The translations under genes and the position numbers were made by a program. From Streptomyces sp. NBC_01232 (lineage in GTDB: Bacteria; Actinomycetota; Actinomycetes; Streptomycetales; Streptomycetaceae): a stretch of 64,000 nucleotides of DNA. The notes below the pieces were generated by a model. The model ran no database searches. It was given only the letters and a program-made list of their open reading frames with translations, and was not told the DNA's origin. How positions within the stretch are numbered: the first letter of the stretch is position 1; the number at the start of each line of letters is the position of its first letter. Positions 25,918 through 34,749 of the stretch are shown here, piece after piece. The DNA lies in contig NZ_CP108518.1 of assembly GCF_035989885.1 (NCBI RefSeq), positions 3,228,501 through 3,292,500 on the forward strand, written 5' to 3'.

Positions 25918-27329
25918 GCCTGCTCCTGCCGCACGGCGGCGAGCAGCCAGGCGACGCCCTCGCCGTGCTCCTCGATCCGCGCCGCTTCACGGGCGAGCTT
26001 GAGCAGACTGCTCTTGAGGGAGAGAAGTGCCTCATCAAGGGTCTCCTCGTCCAGGTTGCGCGAGGCACGCGCGAGCGTCATGTCCGTCACGCACTGGTCG
26101 ATGCTCTGGACGGCATCGTGGAGCCGGTCCGGAGCAGCCTGCTTCCGCTTTCGTACCCGGGCGTCCTTGCCCGCCGGCACCAAAGCCTCCTCCACCGCGT
26201 CCCGCGCCTGCTTCCACAGCGCGGCCGCCTGGTCGGACTCCTCCGGGGTCACCGTCTCCGGAGCACGTTCCACCGCTTTGGCCCGCAGCAGCAGGTTGGT
26301 GAACTCCTTGGCTTCCGCCACCTGAGGGCTGTCACCTCGCACGGCACGGCCCAGCCCCGGGATCACCCGGGCTTCCTGGGGCTGGGCAGGAACCTTCTGC
26401 AGCTCCTCGGACAGGTGGCGCTGGAGGTAGCGCGCCCTGAAGTCCACGTCGGCGAGACGGACGTCCGTCTTGGAGAAGTCGAGCACGATGAGGGCGAGCT
26501 TGTTCTCCTTCAGCAGGTCGGCCTGAGCGGGATTCTGGCGTGAGGCCTTCGCGAAGGCGCGGTGGAGCTCCCTCAGCTTCTCCTGCTGGTCCTCGAAGTC
26601 CATCAGCTTGAGGCCGGCCGGGCCGTTCTTGGAACGGTTCACCAGATCGTTGAGAGTGGCCAAGACCCATCGGTCCTGCTCCGCTGTCTCCGTCCGGATC
26701 CGGAACTCCTTGGCAATCTCGGCAATCGGACGGCCAGAGGTGACCTGTTCCTCGATGGTGAGCAGCCGGTTGATGTACGAGTACGGCCGGCGCGTGTCGT
26801 GACGGAGCTGAAGGGACAGCTCGACCGCGTTGATATCGGTCCAGGTGCAGGATTCCGGGAGAACACCGACCCGGACGCTCAGGACTCCGAGCTCGCGCAG
26901 GGCAGCCACCCGGGTATTGCCGTTGACGAGGATCCCGTCACGCGTGATGAGCCCGGGCTCATTCTGCCGGTACTCCTTGAGGCTGCCCATGAGCTCATCG
27001 AAGTCGCCGTCCCGCTTGGCCGGGTTCGAAGGGAGGGCCTTGAGCAGGTAGTCGAGGTAGTCCTGGCCCTCGGCACCCCACGGGTTGGCCGTGAGCAGCC
27101 GGTCACGGGCGGGATCGAAGGTGCGCTGTGCCCGGATCCGGTGGGTGGAAGGGTTGAAGTACACCTTGTCGATGGGCATGTCGATGACCTGCACCACCAA
27201 GGGCTTCGTGCGCCACTCCACTGTCAGCGTCTCCTGCAGCCCGCCGTCAGTGCTGACTTCCTTGAGCCGCTTCTCCACCAGTTCCTGGTTCTCGACGGCG
27301 CGGGGCGGCCTGCCGAAGTCCATGCTCAC
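25914..27329 (-). CDS. ParB/Srx-like protein of a defence operon
   Basis: A 471-residue protein. Around residues 115-150 it has a ParB N-terminal/sulfiredoxin-like core: DELMGSLKEYRQNEPGLITRDGILVNGNTRVAALRELG, with NGNTRVAAL equivalent to the nucleotide-binding GxxRxxA box of ParB/DndB-type proteins. Residues about 180-290 are helical and the last 150 are predicted coiled and helical (TLDEALLSLKSSLLKLAREAARIEE). The GTG at 27329 (AAGGAG 8 nt upstream) is preferred to ATGs at 27359 and 27323. It is coupled by a 4-nt overlap to the SNF2 gene. It is not a chromosome-segregation ParB: there is no parA or parS context. Probably senses or modifies DNA or nucleotides. Confidence 0.72.
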   Translation of the reverse strand: MSMDFGRPPRAVENQELVEKRLKEVSTDGGLQETLTVEWRTKPLVVQVIDMPIDKVYFNPSTHRIRAQRTFDPARDRLLTANPWGAEGQDYLDYLLKALPSNPAKRDGDFDELMGSLKEYRQNEPGLITRDGILVNGNTRVAALRELGVLSVRVGVLPESCTWTDINAVELSLQLRHDTRRPYSYINRLLTIEEQVTSGRPIAEIAKEFRIRTETAEQDRWVLATLNDLVNRSKNGPAGLKLMDFEDQQEKLRELHRAFAKASRQNPAQADLLKENKLALIVLDFSKTDVRLADVDFRARYLQRHLSEELQKVPAQPQEARVIPGLGRAVRGDSPQVAEAKEFTNLLLRAKAVERAPETVTPEESDQAAALWKQARDAVEEALVPAGKDARVRKRKQAAPDRLHDAVQSIDQCVTDMTLARASRNLDEETLDEALLSLKSSLLKLAREAARIEEHGEGVAWLLAAVRQEQA

Positions 27330-27421
27330 GGGGTGTTCTCCTTCTGACTGCGGGTCCATGACGTACGTGGGGCGACGCGGGGGCCGGAATCACGACCGGC
27401 CCCCAGCGGGTGTGCTTATCG

Positions 27422-28105
27422 TCAGACCGGGGGCAACGAGAGAGCCTCACGGACCGTGTTCCGGGCATCAGCCGGCAGCGTCCGGATCGCTGCCCACAGG
27501 TGCTCCACCTCGGCAAACTCCCGTGCGTCTGCCAGCATCCAGTCCGCAAGGGTCTTGCGGTCCATCCCGCCGAGCCGGCTCAGACGGGCCAGAACGTCAG
27601 GAAGGTCGGCCGTCAGCCCCCTGCCGCCCACACGACACCGATTACATTCGGCCATGTGTTCCACGATGGCCTCCCCGTCGGGCTGCAGCACTGGGCGGCG
27701 CGCAATGTCGAGCTGGGCCGACACATAGGTACCCGGGAACGTCTCTCCTGGCGTGATGCCGCACGAGCGGCAGTGGTGTCCGTCGCGTGCCAGAACCTCA
27801 CGGCGCTGGGTGTCCGTAATGGACGTGGCCGGCCGCGTTCCCTTTCCGGGTTCCCAGACAGGCTCCCCCTGTGCCACGAAACGCTGCTCGTGCTGCCCGA
27901 GCGTCAGGTCCTCACGATTGGTGTCGATCCGCCAGCCGAAGTCCCGCAGATCCCGCACCCGGCGGTCCGCCTGGCTTACGCCGGGGAAGGCCTTCTTCAC
28001 GTCTTCCTTCGTGAACGCATTCCCCTCCCCCACCACAGCGACAAGCCACAGCCCGGCACGCTTCATGGTGCCGAGCTTCTGGTCCGTCCAGGACGGAAGC
28101 CCCAT
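27422..28105 (-). CDS. HNH-like zinc endonuclease, start of defence operon
   Basis: A 227-residue protein. The N-terminal half looks like a small winged-helix (TKEDVKKAFPGVSQADRRVRDLRDFGWRI). The second half has a treble-clef HNH-type scaffold with two CxxC knuckles (HCRSCG and AECNRCR) and HMAECN before the second knuckle. The canonical first HNH histidine is not obvious; LDIARRP lies where DH would be expected, so activity is uncertain. The ATG at 28105 has AAGGAGG 6-7 nt upstream. It is 92 nt upstream of the ParB-like gene on the same strand, probably first gene of that operon. Confidence 0.72.
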   Translation of the reverse strand: MGLPSWTDQKLGTMKRAGLWLVAVVGEGNAFTKEDVKKAFPGVSQADRRVRDLRDFGWRIDTNREDLTLGQHEQRFVAQGEPVWEPGKGTRPATSITDTQRREVLARDGHHCRSCGITPGETFPGTYVSAQLDIARRPVLQPDGEAIVEHMAECNRCRVGGRGLTADLPDVLARLSRLGGMDRKTLADWMLADAREFAEVEHLWAAIRTLPADARNTVREALSLPPV

Positions 28106-28313
28106 TTCGCCCCTCCTTGTTCCCCGTGTTCCGGTCAGCCTCAATGCGCCCGCCCTGAGCCGGAGGATCCCCCCACCAGTACTCTCAGCGGACTCGGCAA
28201 CTCTTGCGCAGTACTGGACAGCAAGGCCAGCCCCAATCCCGTTTCGAGGTCAGATGAATACACCGGGCCGTTCAGCTGACGGTCGTTTACCGGAAGACTT
28301 CGGACGAGATTTC

Positions 28314-29216
28314 ATGACCGGGGAGAATGGAGCCGTGGTGCGGCAGAGGACAAAAAACTGGAAAGAACTGCCACCGGAACTGCCCCAAGGACATCGTGCC
28401 TTCGTGACCATGCTGCGCCGGTTGCGTGACTGCAGCGCCCGCACCCAGGCTCAGATCGCCCAGCAGGGACACCTCGTGGCGACGAGCCTGTCCAATCACC
28501 TCAATGGCGGGCGAATCCCGGAAGAACCCCAGGTCGAGGCCTTCTTCAAGGAGATCCAGCGGGAAGTGGCGCTGCGGAACGGCGGAGATACCGGCCTGCC
28601 CTGCTCGCTGGACGACCTGCTGGAACTGCGGCGACTGGCCCGGTTGCAGCACTGTGACTGCGTCCCGCATTCCGCAGGAGACAGCCTTCAGCCGCCGGAG
28701 ACGCCTGACGGAACGCCGGCTTCTTCTCCTCCCCGTCCGGCGCACGGTCCCGGGCCCGGCCCCGAACCGCACCCCGGCGGGCCGAAGCTGCTCCGTCCGG
28801 CTTCTCTGAGACGGCGGCTGCGCTCTCACTCCAGGGCCATGTCCCGCACCTCAGTGCTGGCCGCGTCTGCACGGACGCAGGTGCCGGTCCCCCTTGCAGC
28901 GGGGGACCGGCCGCGCACCGACTCCCCCGGTACCCGCTGGACCGAGCTGGAGACCCTCACCGGGTTTATCTCGAGCGGCAGGCACCGTGACGCGGGACTG
29001 CTGTTGTGGAGGGCAGGACGGACACTTTCGCCGCCCGAACTCATCGATGCGGTCCAGTCCTGCCGGACCGCCGGTCTCCATGAGGCCGCCGAGTCCGTGC
29101 TCTCTGGCGTGAGCGAACGCACCGACCGGCAAGCGGTGTTGAACATCACGGCCGCGTTCCAGCACGCCGGCAGGCACGCAGACGTCGCCTTCCTGCTGGC
29201 GGCTGCCGCTCAGTAG
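28314..29216 (+). CDS. helix-turn-helix protein with C-terminal helical repeats
   Basis: A 300-residue protein. The N-terminus has an XRE-like helix-turn-helix (FVTMLRRLRDCSARTQAQIAQQGHLVATSLSNHLNG). A Pro/Gly-rich linker (about 125-165) leads to helical repeats resembling PPR/TPR pairs (LIDAVQSCRTAGLHEAAESVLS, LNITAAFQHAGRHADVAFLLA). It is divergent from the HNH/ParB/SNF2 operon across 208 bp, a usual position for a controller of a restriction system. The start is either the ATG at 28314 or the GTG at 28335, which has GGGGAG upstream. Its stop overlaps the convergent gene by 7 nt. Confidence 0.7.
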   Translation: MTGENGAVVRQRTKNWKELPPELPQGHRAFVTMLRRLRDCSARTQAQIAQQGHLVATSLSNHLNGGRIPEEPQVEAFFKEIQREVALRNGGDTGLPCSLDDLLELRRLARLQHCDCVPHSAGDSLQPPETPDGTPASSPPRPAHGPGPGPEPHPGGPKLLRPASLRRRLRSHSRAMSRTSVLAASARTQVPVPLAAGDRPRTDSPGTRWTELETLTGFISSGRHRDAGLLLWRAGRTLSPPELIDAVQSCRTAGLHEAAESVLSGVSERTDRQAVLNITAAFQHAGRHADVAFLLAAAAQ

Positions 29217-30213
29217 CCGAGCGGGAGAGGCAGTTGCTGGTGACCGCGGGCCCGTGCTGTGGGTGAGGAGGAGCGGACAGAGGCCAGGGCAAGCAAGGCG
29301 CGGAGAGCCGCGAGGACCTCCGCCGGGCTGTCGCGGATCATCGACGGGGTGGCACTGACCACCAGGATGCCGTGGGATTCCAGGCGCAGACGGCGGCGCA
29401 AGGTGGCCTGCCAGGCGTCGCGGGTGTAGTGGTACTCCACCGAGTCGATCTCCAGGGCCACACCCTCGTCGGGCCAGTACGCGTCCGGGCTGGCCAGGAA
29501 AGTACCGTCCGGAGCGTAGAGGCGGGCATTCCACAGAGGCGTGGGGAGGTCCGTCGTGTTGAGGGCGTCGCGTGCCTGGCCCTCGGCGATCGAGCGCACT
29601 CCGGCAAGCAGTTCAGCTGCAGCCGCGCGAACCTCGGGACGGTTGAGAAGACGAGCAGCGCGGAGTTCGGCGTGCAGGGCATGCGGGTGGCACCAGCCCG
29701 CCTGGACCACGTGGGCCAGGGTCGACCGGATACGGTCGGGGTCCTGACTGCAGGCTGCGAAGTCGGCTGCCGCGCGCACCGGTCGGGCGCTGGGAATACC
29801 GGAGACCGTGATAGTGCGGGGCCAGCGCGAGGTGGGGAGCGGCCGGACCTCCGGGGTGCCAGTGAGCCGGCGCGGTGCGCGGATGAGGACGTCAGTGAGC
29901 GTGTCCGGGCCGTACGGGACCTCCCGGATGCCGAGAAGGGCAAGGGCAGCCCCTCCGGTTAGAGCGGCCGTGTCGCCAGACAGAGGTTCGGCACCAGGCT
30001 CGGCAGCGTACAAGACGGCGGAGAGGGCGTGCTGACGCTGGTCCGCGGGCCGGTCTGGAGGAGATAGACCCGGGGCAGTAAGCGCTGCCAGGGGCCGCCA
30101 GGCCGGGTCCGGGAGGTGATTGTGCCGTCGGGGACGCCCGCGGCGGTGAGCTGATGGCGGGTGGCCAGGCCGAGCTGCCGGCGGGCTACCCGGGGCTGCT
30201 GCGCTGTGATCAT
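29210..30213 (-). pseudogene. frameshifted AbiEi-like / Vsr-fold (DUF559-type) protein
   Basis: The N-terminal part, from the ATG at 30213, reads ITAQQPRVARRQLGLATRHQLTAAG then GGPWQRLLPRVYLLQTGP, the AbiEi-antitoxin-like winged helix common in Streptomyces. The rest continues in the next frame from about 30045 (QRQHALSAVLYAAEPGAEP onward), needing a one-base deletion near 30040-30055 to explain. The C-terminal domain has PDAYWPDEGVALEIDSVEYH, a Vsr/DUF559-like PD-(D/E)xK arrangement. As written the gene encodes no full protein; a sequencing error or a real decayed toxin-antitoxin-like gene are both possible. Confidence 0.7.
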
Positions 30214-30380
30214 GCGGCGGGTATGCCCGGCCGCGGGGCCGGCCTACCCACCGCAGCGTGTCCGCGGAGCAGCGCCGGGTGCCCGAGGCCTTGCCGCCAG
30301 CGGGTACGGACCCCCTGAGAGCCATTCCCCGTACTCCGGCCGTGCTCTCGCCGGGCCCCGGCTGGGACCCGCCGGACGGC

Positions 30381-30917
30381 CTAACGGTTCGGGTGGTCCG
30401 GTGAGAGGAACACGAGCACGCCCGTCTCCGTGCCGGGCCGGGCAGCGACCTCGTGCCATCCGAGCCGGCGGTACGTCGCCACTGTGTCCCTGGCGAGGCG
30501 CGAGGTCAGCAGCCAGGCCCGCCGGTCCGGGGCGTCGGCGGTGATCTCGGTGAGCAGCGCGCGGCCGGTGCCGCGGCCGCGTGCGTACGGGCGTACGGCG
30601 AGTTCGTCTATCTCCAGGGCTCCGGTGAGGAGTTCCTTCACACGGTCCGGGCCGAGTTGCGCGGCAACCTGGGCGTACGCACGGTCTTTGGGAAAGGCGG
30701 CCGGTGTGAGCCAGCCCGTGGCAAAGCCGTCGATGCCGGTCGCGGACTGGGCGAAAGCGGTGCGGAATCCACGGCGCCGGGCGTCGGCCTGGAGTCGGGT
30801 GGCGAACTGGCGAATGGTTTCTTCGCCTTCGTTCCACGGCGGGCCGGAGAAGACGTCGGCGTAGGCGTCGACCAGTTCGTCCGCGAGGTCGAGGACGGCC
30901 TGTCCGTAGCAGATCAC
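30381..30917 (-). CDS. GNAT-family N-acetyltransferase
   Basis: A 178-residue acetyl-CoA-dependent transferase. The acetyl-CoA pyrophosphate loop is ELAVRPYARGRGTGRALL and the end of the fold is VATYRRLGWHEVAARPGTETGVLVFLSPD. The start is taken as the GTG at 30917 with AGGA/GGAG upstream; there is no other good initiation codon. Substrate unknown. It lies alone at the right edge of the defence block. Confidence 0.82.
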   Translation of the reverse strand: MICYGQAVLDLADELVDAYADVFSGPPWNEGEETIRQFATRLQADARRRGFRTAFAQSATGIDGFATGWLTPAAFPKDRAYAQVAAQLGPDRVKELLTGALEIDELAVRPYARGRGTGRALLTEITADAPDRRAWLLTSRLARDTVATYRRLGWHEVAARPGTETGVLVFLSPDHPNR

Positions 30918-31103
30918 GATGTCCTGGCTCCTGATGTCGGGTGGGGTCGGGGTGAGGTGGGCGGGGTTTTCCCCTTTGGGTGAGGAGACCGAATTTATGC
31001 CCTTCGGGTTCCTGGGGTGGACATCGCCCGGATCCGGCGAGTGTGCGACAAATCCCCTCCCAGCTCTCCGTGTCGGGCAACGCGGGCAGCACGTTGAACA
31101 GCC

Positions 31104-31283
31104 GTGGACAGACTGCTTCGGGCGGCCGGCCGGTGCGCGCTCGCCTTTCTTCTCGTCTTGGGCATCGTCGCTGTGCTGCCCCGCTCCGTCCGGGACTCGG
31201 TGCCGGATGCCGTGATCGGCGGTGCCGTGATCCTGCTGGTAGCAGTGCTGAGCGGCCGCCGGCTGGCCGGCCGGTCGCGTTAG
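31104..31283 (+). CDS. small two-segment membrane protein
   Basis: A 59-codon frame starting GTG with no strong ribosome site. It would encode two hydrophobic helices (CALAFLLVLGIVAVLP and AVIGGAVILLVAVLSG) separated by a short polar turn RSVRDSVPDA, ending in a basic tail GRRLAGRSR. The hydrophobic pattern and basic ends argue for a real small membrane protein, but codon evidence over so short a stretch is weak. Confidence 0.4.
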   Translation: MDRLLRAAGRCALAFLLVLGIVAVLPRSVRDSVPDAVIGGAVILLVAVLSGRRLAGRSR

Positions 31284-31365
31284 CCTCTTGGGGCAGCTCA
31301 GAGACGGCTCGCCACGCGACCCGTCCAAGGCGACCCATACGACAAGAAGAGGCGAGAGGATCAAC

Positions 31366-31665
31366 ATGGCACGGGTACCGAGTTCCGTGGTGGCGGCGGC
31401 CGGGCTGGTCGGCGGATACGCCGTCGCCCGGTGGACCGGGAAGCGGCCGCTGGGCGGTGTCGTACTCGGTGCCGCCGGGCTCGCGGCAGGGCGGGAGTGG
31501 CACCGCCGGGGCGGCGCCCCCGCGGCGGCCGGGCTCGGGGCGCTGTACCTCGGCGGCTTCGCGGGCGCGCACCCGCTGGCCAAGAAGGTCGGCCCGTGGC
31601 CGGCCGTCTTCGGGGCCGCGGGTCTCGTCGCTGCCGCCTCCTGGGCTGTAGCCGACCGCGACTGA
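31366..31665 (+). CDS. small hypothetical membrane protein
   Basis: A 99-residue protein, start ATG at 31366 with GAGAGGA 6 nt upstream. It is Gly/Ala-rich with weak hydrophobic helices (SSVVAAAGLVGGYAVA, GGVVLGAAGLAAG, AVFGAAGLVAAASWAVA), suggesting three short membrane passes. No known domain recognised. Confidence 0.65.
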   Translation: MARVPSSVVAAAGLVGGYAVARWTGKRPLGGVVLGAAGLAAGREWHRRGGAPAAAGLGALYLGGFAGAHPLAKKVGPWPAVFGAAGLVAAASWAVADRD

Positions 31666-31738
31666 CCGCCGCCCGCGCCGCGCCCCCGGACGTCACCGCC
31701 CGCGGCCACGCCCAGCTGGAGCTGCCCCTCCCGGCGGC

Positions 31739-33112
31739 CTATGCACCGAAGGCGCGGGACACCGTGTAGATCAGCAGGCCCGCCAGGGCGCCGACCACCG
31801 TGCCGTTGATACGGATGAACTGCAGGTCGCGGCCGATGTGGGCCTCGATCTTGCGGGAGGTGTGCTCGGCGTCCCAGCCCGCGACCGTGTCCGTGATCAG
31901 CGAGGTGATCTCGGTCCGGTAGTGGGTGACGACGTAGACGACCGCGCCCTCGATCCAGCCCTCCACCTTCGCCTGGAGGCGGCCGTCGGTGGCCAGGCGC
32001 GCGCCGAGGGACATCAACGAGGCGCGGACGCGCAGGCGCAGCTCGCTCTGCTCGTCCTCCGCCGCCGAGATGATCATCGAGCGGATCGCCGACCACGCGG
32101 AGGCGATGACGTCCTGGACCTCGTCGCGCGCCAGGATCTCGGACTTGAGCCGCTCCACCTTCGCCCGGGTCTCCCTGTCCGACTGGAGATCGGCGGCGAA
32201 GTCGGTGAGGAAACGGTCCACCGCCCCGCGCGCCGGGTGTTCGGGCATGTCCCGCATCTCCGTGACGAAGCGGAGCAGCTCCTTGTAGACGCGCTCGCCC
32301 ACCTTGCGGTCCACGAACCGCGGGGTCCAGCCGGGCGCTCCCCCCTGGACCGCGTCCGTGATGGAGGCCCCGTGCGTGATCAGCCAGTCGTGGGCCTTGG
32401 CACAGATGAGGTCGACGGCGCGGCGGTGGCCGCCGTCCTCGACGACCCGCTCCAGGGTCTTGCCGATGCCGGGCGCGATCTCGGCGGTCTCGGCGCGCCG
32501 GGTGATCGCCTCGCCGACGACGGCCTGCACGTCGGAATCGCGCAGGACGGTCAGGGCGCCGCGGAGCGCCGCGGCGAGCTCGGCGGTGACCCGGTCGGCG
32601 TGTTCGGGCTCGGCCAGCCAGGACCCGAGGCGCCTGCCGATGCCGAGGGAGTGGAGGCGGGCCCGGACCACGTCCGCGGAGAGGAAGTTCTCCCCGACGA
32701 ACTCGCCCAGGGAGACCCCGAGCTGGTCCTTCTTGGTCGGGATGATCGCGGTGTGCGGGATGGGCAGACCGAGCGGGCGCCGGAAGAGGGCGGTCACGGC
32801 GAACCAGTCCGCGAGCGCGCCGACCATGCCGGCCTCGGCCGCGGCGGCGACGTACCCGGCCCAGCCGCCCGCGCCCCAGGCGTGCTGGGCGTACTTGGCC
32901 AGTACGTAGACCAGCGCGACCAGGATCAGCAGACCGGTCGCGGTGACCTTCATCCGGCGGACCCCGCGGCGGCGCTCCTCGTCGGCGGCGCTGAAGACGA
33001 ACCCGCCGCGGGAGGGTGGCTGCGGTGGGGGCGGTGCGGGTGGTGCCGGTGGTGGTGCGGTACCGGCACCTCCTGCGGTGCCGGGACCTCCGGTGGTGCT
33101 GCGGTTCTCCAC
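31739..33112 (-). CDS. DUF445 membrane protein
   Basis: A 457-residue DUF445 protein. After a Pro-rich N-terminus (residues 12-35), a membrane segment (TGLLILVALVYVLAKYA), then GMVGALADWFAVTALFRRPLGLPIPHTAIIPTKKDQLG, the DUF445 signature. A long helical extracytoplasmic or cytoplasmic region follows, and a final membrane helix (TVVGALAGLLIYTVSRAFG). The GTG start at 33112 has AGGAG very close (3 nt), which is short, so initiation may be inefficient. Function of the family is unknown. Confidence 0.87.
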   Translation of the reverse strand: MENRSTTGGPGTAGGAGTAPPPAPPAPPPPQPPSRGGFVFSAADEERRRGVRRMKVTATGLLILVALVYVLAKYAQHAWGAGGWAGYVAAAAEAGMVGALADWFAVTALFRRPLGLPIPHTAIIPTKKDQLGVSLGEFVGENFLSADVVRARLHSLGIGRRLGSWLAEPEHADRVTAELAAALRGALTVLRDSDVQAVVGEAITRRAETAEIAPGIGKTLERVVEDGGHRRAVDLICAKAHDWLITHGASITDAVQGGAPGWTPRFVDRKVGERVYKELLRFVTEMRDMPEHPARGAVDRFLTDFAADLQSDRETRAKVERLKSEILARDEVQDVIASAWSAIRSMIISAAEDEQSELRLRVRASLMSLGARLATDGRLQAKVEGWIEGAVVYVVTHYRTEITSLITDTVAGWDAEHTSRKIEAHIGRDLQFIRINGTVVGALAGLLIYTVSRAFGA

Positions 33113-33947
33113 GTGCTCCTGCCTTCCCCCGGGGGCGCCGGTTTTGTCTGCATAGCATCCGACTCCCGGGAGGGGCGAGGAGTTCCCGCCACGCCAGTCC
33201 GCTCCCGCGAGGGGTGCCGGTCCGGGGTGACCCCCGCCTTCCCCGTCATACCCGCCGGTCCGGAGCGGGCAGCCTTGCCGGACACCCCGTTCCAGACGAT
33301 CGACCGGCTCACTGCGGCGTCCCGCCGGCCCGAGCCCGGGCCGCTCCCGCACGACCCCGGTCGGGGCGCCGGTTGCCGCTCGCCCGCGACCCGCCGCCGC
33401 CGAGAGCAGCTCCCGCCGCCTCACGGACACCCCTGCCCGCCGGGCCCCGGCCCGTGCAGCGCGTGCCGCCGTCGAGGCCGGGGCGCGCCCGGACCACCGG
33501 CTCCGCGCCGAGCGCGGCCGCCCAGGGGCGGACCATCCCGCAGGCCCGCGCCCGAGCCAGGGGCTTCGCCCCTCGCCGACCGGGTCCGCCGGGGCCGTGG
33601 CCCGGCCAGTGTGGCGAGCCTCCACCGAGAGCCGCTCCGCCGGCCGCCGCCTCACCGGACACCCCTGCCCGCCGGGCCTCGGCCCGCGCCCCCCGCGAGG
33701 GCAATGCCCCCGGGTGGCCGGCCCGTGCAGCGGCACGCCCCCGCCGAGGGCCGGGGCGCGCCCGGACCACCGGCTCCGCAGTGAGCACCGCCGCCCAGGG
33801 ACTGGGCGATCCGGGGCCGCCGGGGCGGTGGCCCGCTCGCGGTGGCGAACCGCTGCCCAGAGCCGATCGCGGCCGTCGGCCGGAGCCACGCCGGCCGAAG
33901 CTCCACCCGGGCAGCCGACCCGGGTGGAGCCTCGGCCGGACCGGGAC
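33113..33947. other. 835-bp stretch without a recognisable gene; holds a diverged direct repeat
   Basis: Very high GC; long open frames on both strands have no recognisable domain and look like composition artefacts. A diverged direct repeat is visible. One copy is about 33411-33506 and the second about 33643-33780. Both share ggacacccctgcccgccggg, cggcccgtgcagcg and, at the end, cgcgcccggaccaccggctc. The second copy carries an extra about 35 bp. The part nearest 33113 should hold the DUF445 promoter. Confidence 0.6.
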
Positions 33948-34607
33948 CTAGAGCTGTTTGCGGAGGGGGTCGTCCGTCAGTGGGGGCTTGCGCTTCTTGA
34001 TCTTGATTTCGACGCCGCCCCAGAAGGCGAAGCCCGTCACGACCACCCGCGGAGCACCCGGCTCGGAGGGGCCCGGGTTGTCCCGCTGGTCGAAGGCGCC
34101 CATGACACCGAAGCCACGGACATCGAGCTCCACCCCCGGCGGGACCGTGATCTCGATGCCGCCCATGATCGCGACACAGTTGATCACCACCTCGCGCTGC
34201 GCGAAGTCCGCCTCGCGCAGGTCCAGCTCCCCGCCGCCCCAGAACGCCAACGCGTCGAACCGCGCCGGCACCGTCCACCGGCCCTTGCGCTGGAAGCCCG
34301 ACATGACGGCCACGGCCGCCGTCGAGGATCCCGCGCCGCCGATCCGGCCCCGCCAGGGCTCGGCCGCCGACCCGGCGACCGCCGCCGGATGGGAGGACGG
34401 CCCGGTGGGCGCCGGCAGGTCCTGCGTCAGTGGTTCCAGTTCCGCGTACGTACGGGACTTGTACGCCGCCTCCAGCCGCTCCTCGAATTCCTCCATGTCG
34501 AGCCGGCCCTCGGCGACGGCGTCCCGCAGGCGCTCGACCACCCGGTCCCGGTCGGCGTCCGACGCCCTCAGCTCCGGCAACGGCTTCTCCGGCCGCTCGT
34601 CACTCAT
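33948..34607 (-). CDS. DUF1707/LiaF-like cell-wall stress protein
   Basis: A 219-residue protein. Residues about 10-65 (ELRASDADRDRVVERLRDAVAEGRLDMEEFEERLEAAYKSRTYAELEPLTQDL) are the DUF1707 SHOCT-like domain. The C-terminal half contains repeated FWGG(G/V)E(L/I) and IMGGIEITVPPGVEL segments of the LiaF/YvqF-type beta repeat (cell-wall-active antibiotic response). No membrane helix is evident. The ATG at 34607 was chosen because the DUF1707 domain begins soon after; the ribosome site is weak. Confidence 0.85.
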   Translation of the reverse strand: MSDERPEKPLPELRASDADRDRVVERLRDAVAEGRLDMEEFEERLEAAYKSRTYAELEPLTQDLPAPTGPSSHPAAVAGSAAEPWRGRIGGAGSSTAAVAVMSGFQRKGRWTVPARFDALAFWGGGELDLREADFAQREVVINCVAIMGGIEITVPPGVELDVRGFGVMGAFDQRDNPGPSEPGAPRVVVTGFAFWGGVEIKIKKRKPPLTDDPLRKQL

Positions 34608-34749
34608 ACCCACCAGACTATGCAGAGTGCGGGGGGAGTTGTATGACTGCACCCCTGAGATCGCCCCCGGATCACCCCCGGCTTTCCCCTGATTCAGGGC
34701 CCAGGAGACAGGACCCAGGAGACGAAAGACGCGAGACGTGAGCCGCGCG

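Noticed and set aside
24880..26325. Long plus-strand frame antisense to the SNF2/ParB genes
   Set aside because: Composition shadow of the strongly supported minus-strand genes; no recognised motifs.
25914..27329. Chromosome partition ParB
   Set aside because: No parA, parS-like palindromes or replication genes nearby; architecture and coupling to SNF2 point to a defence-type ParB/Srx protein.
29210..30213. Programmed ribosomal frameshift
   Set aside because: No slippery heptamer or structure was found near 30045; a deletion or read error is simpler.
33309..33788. Minus-strand frame with repeated EPVVRARPG segments as a protein
   Set aside because: The repeats reflect the underlying DNA duplication, and there is no ribosome site, signal or domain.
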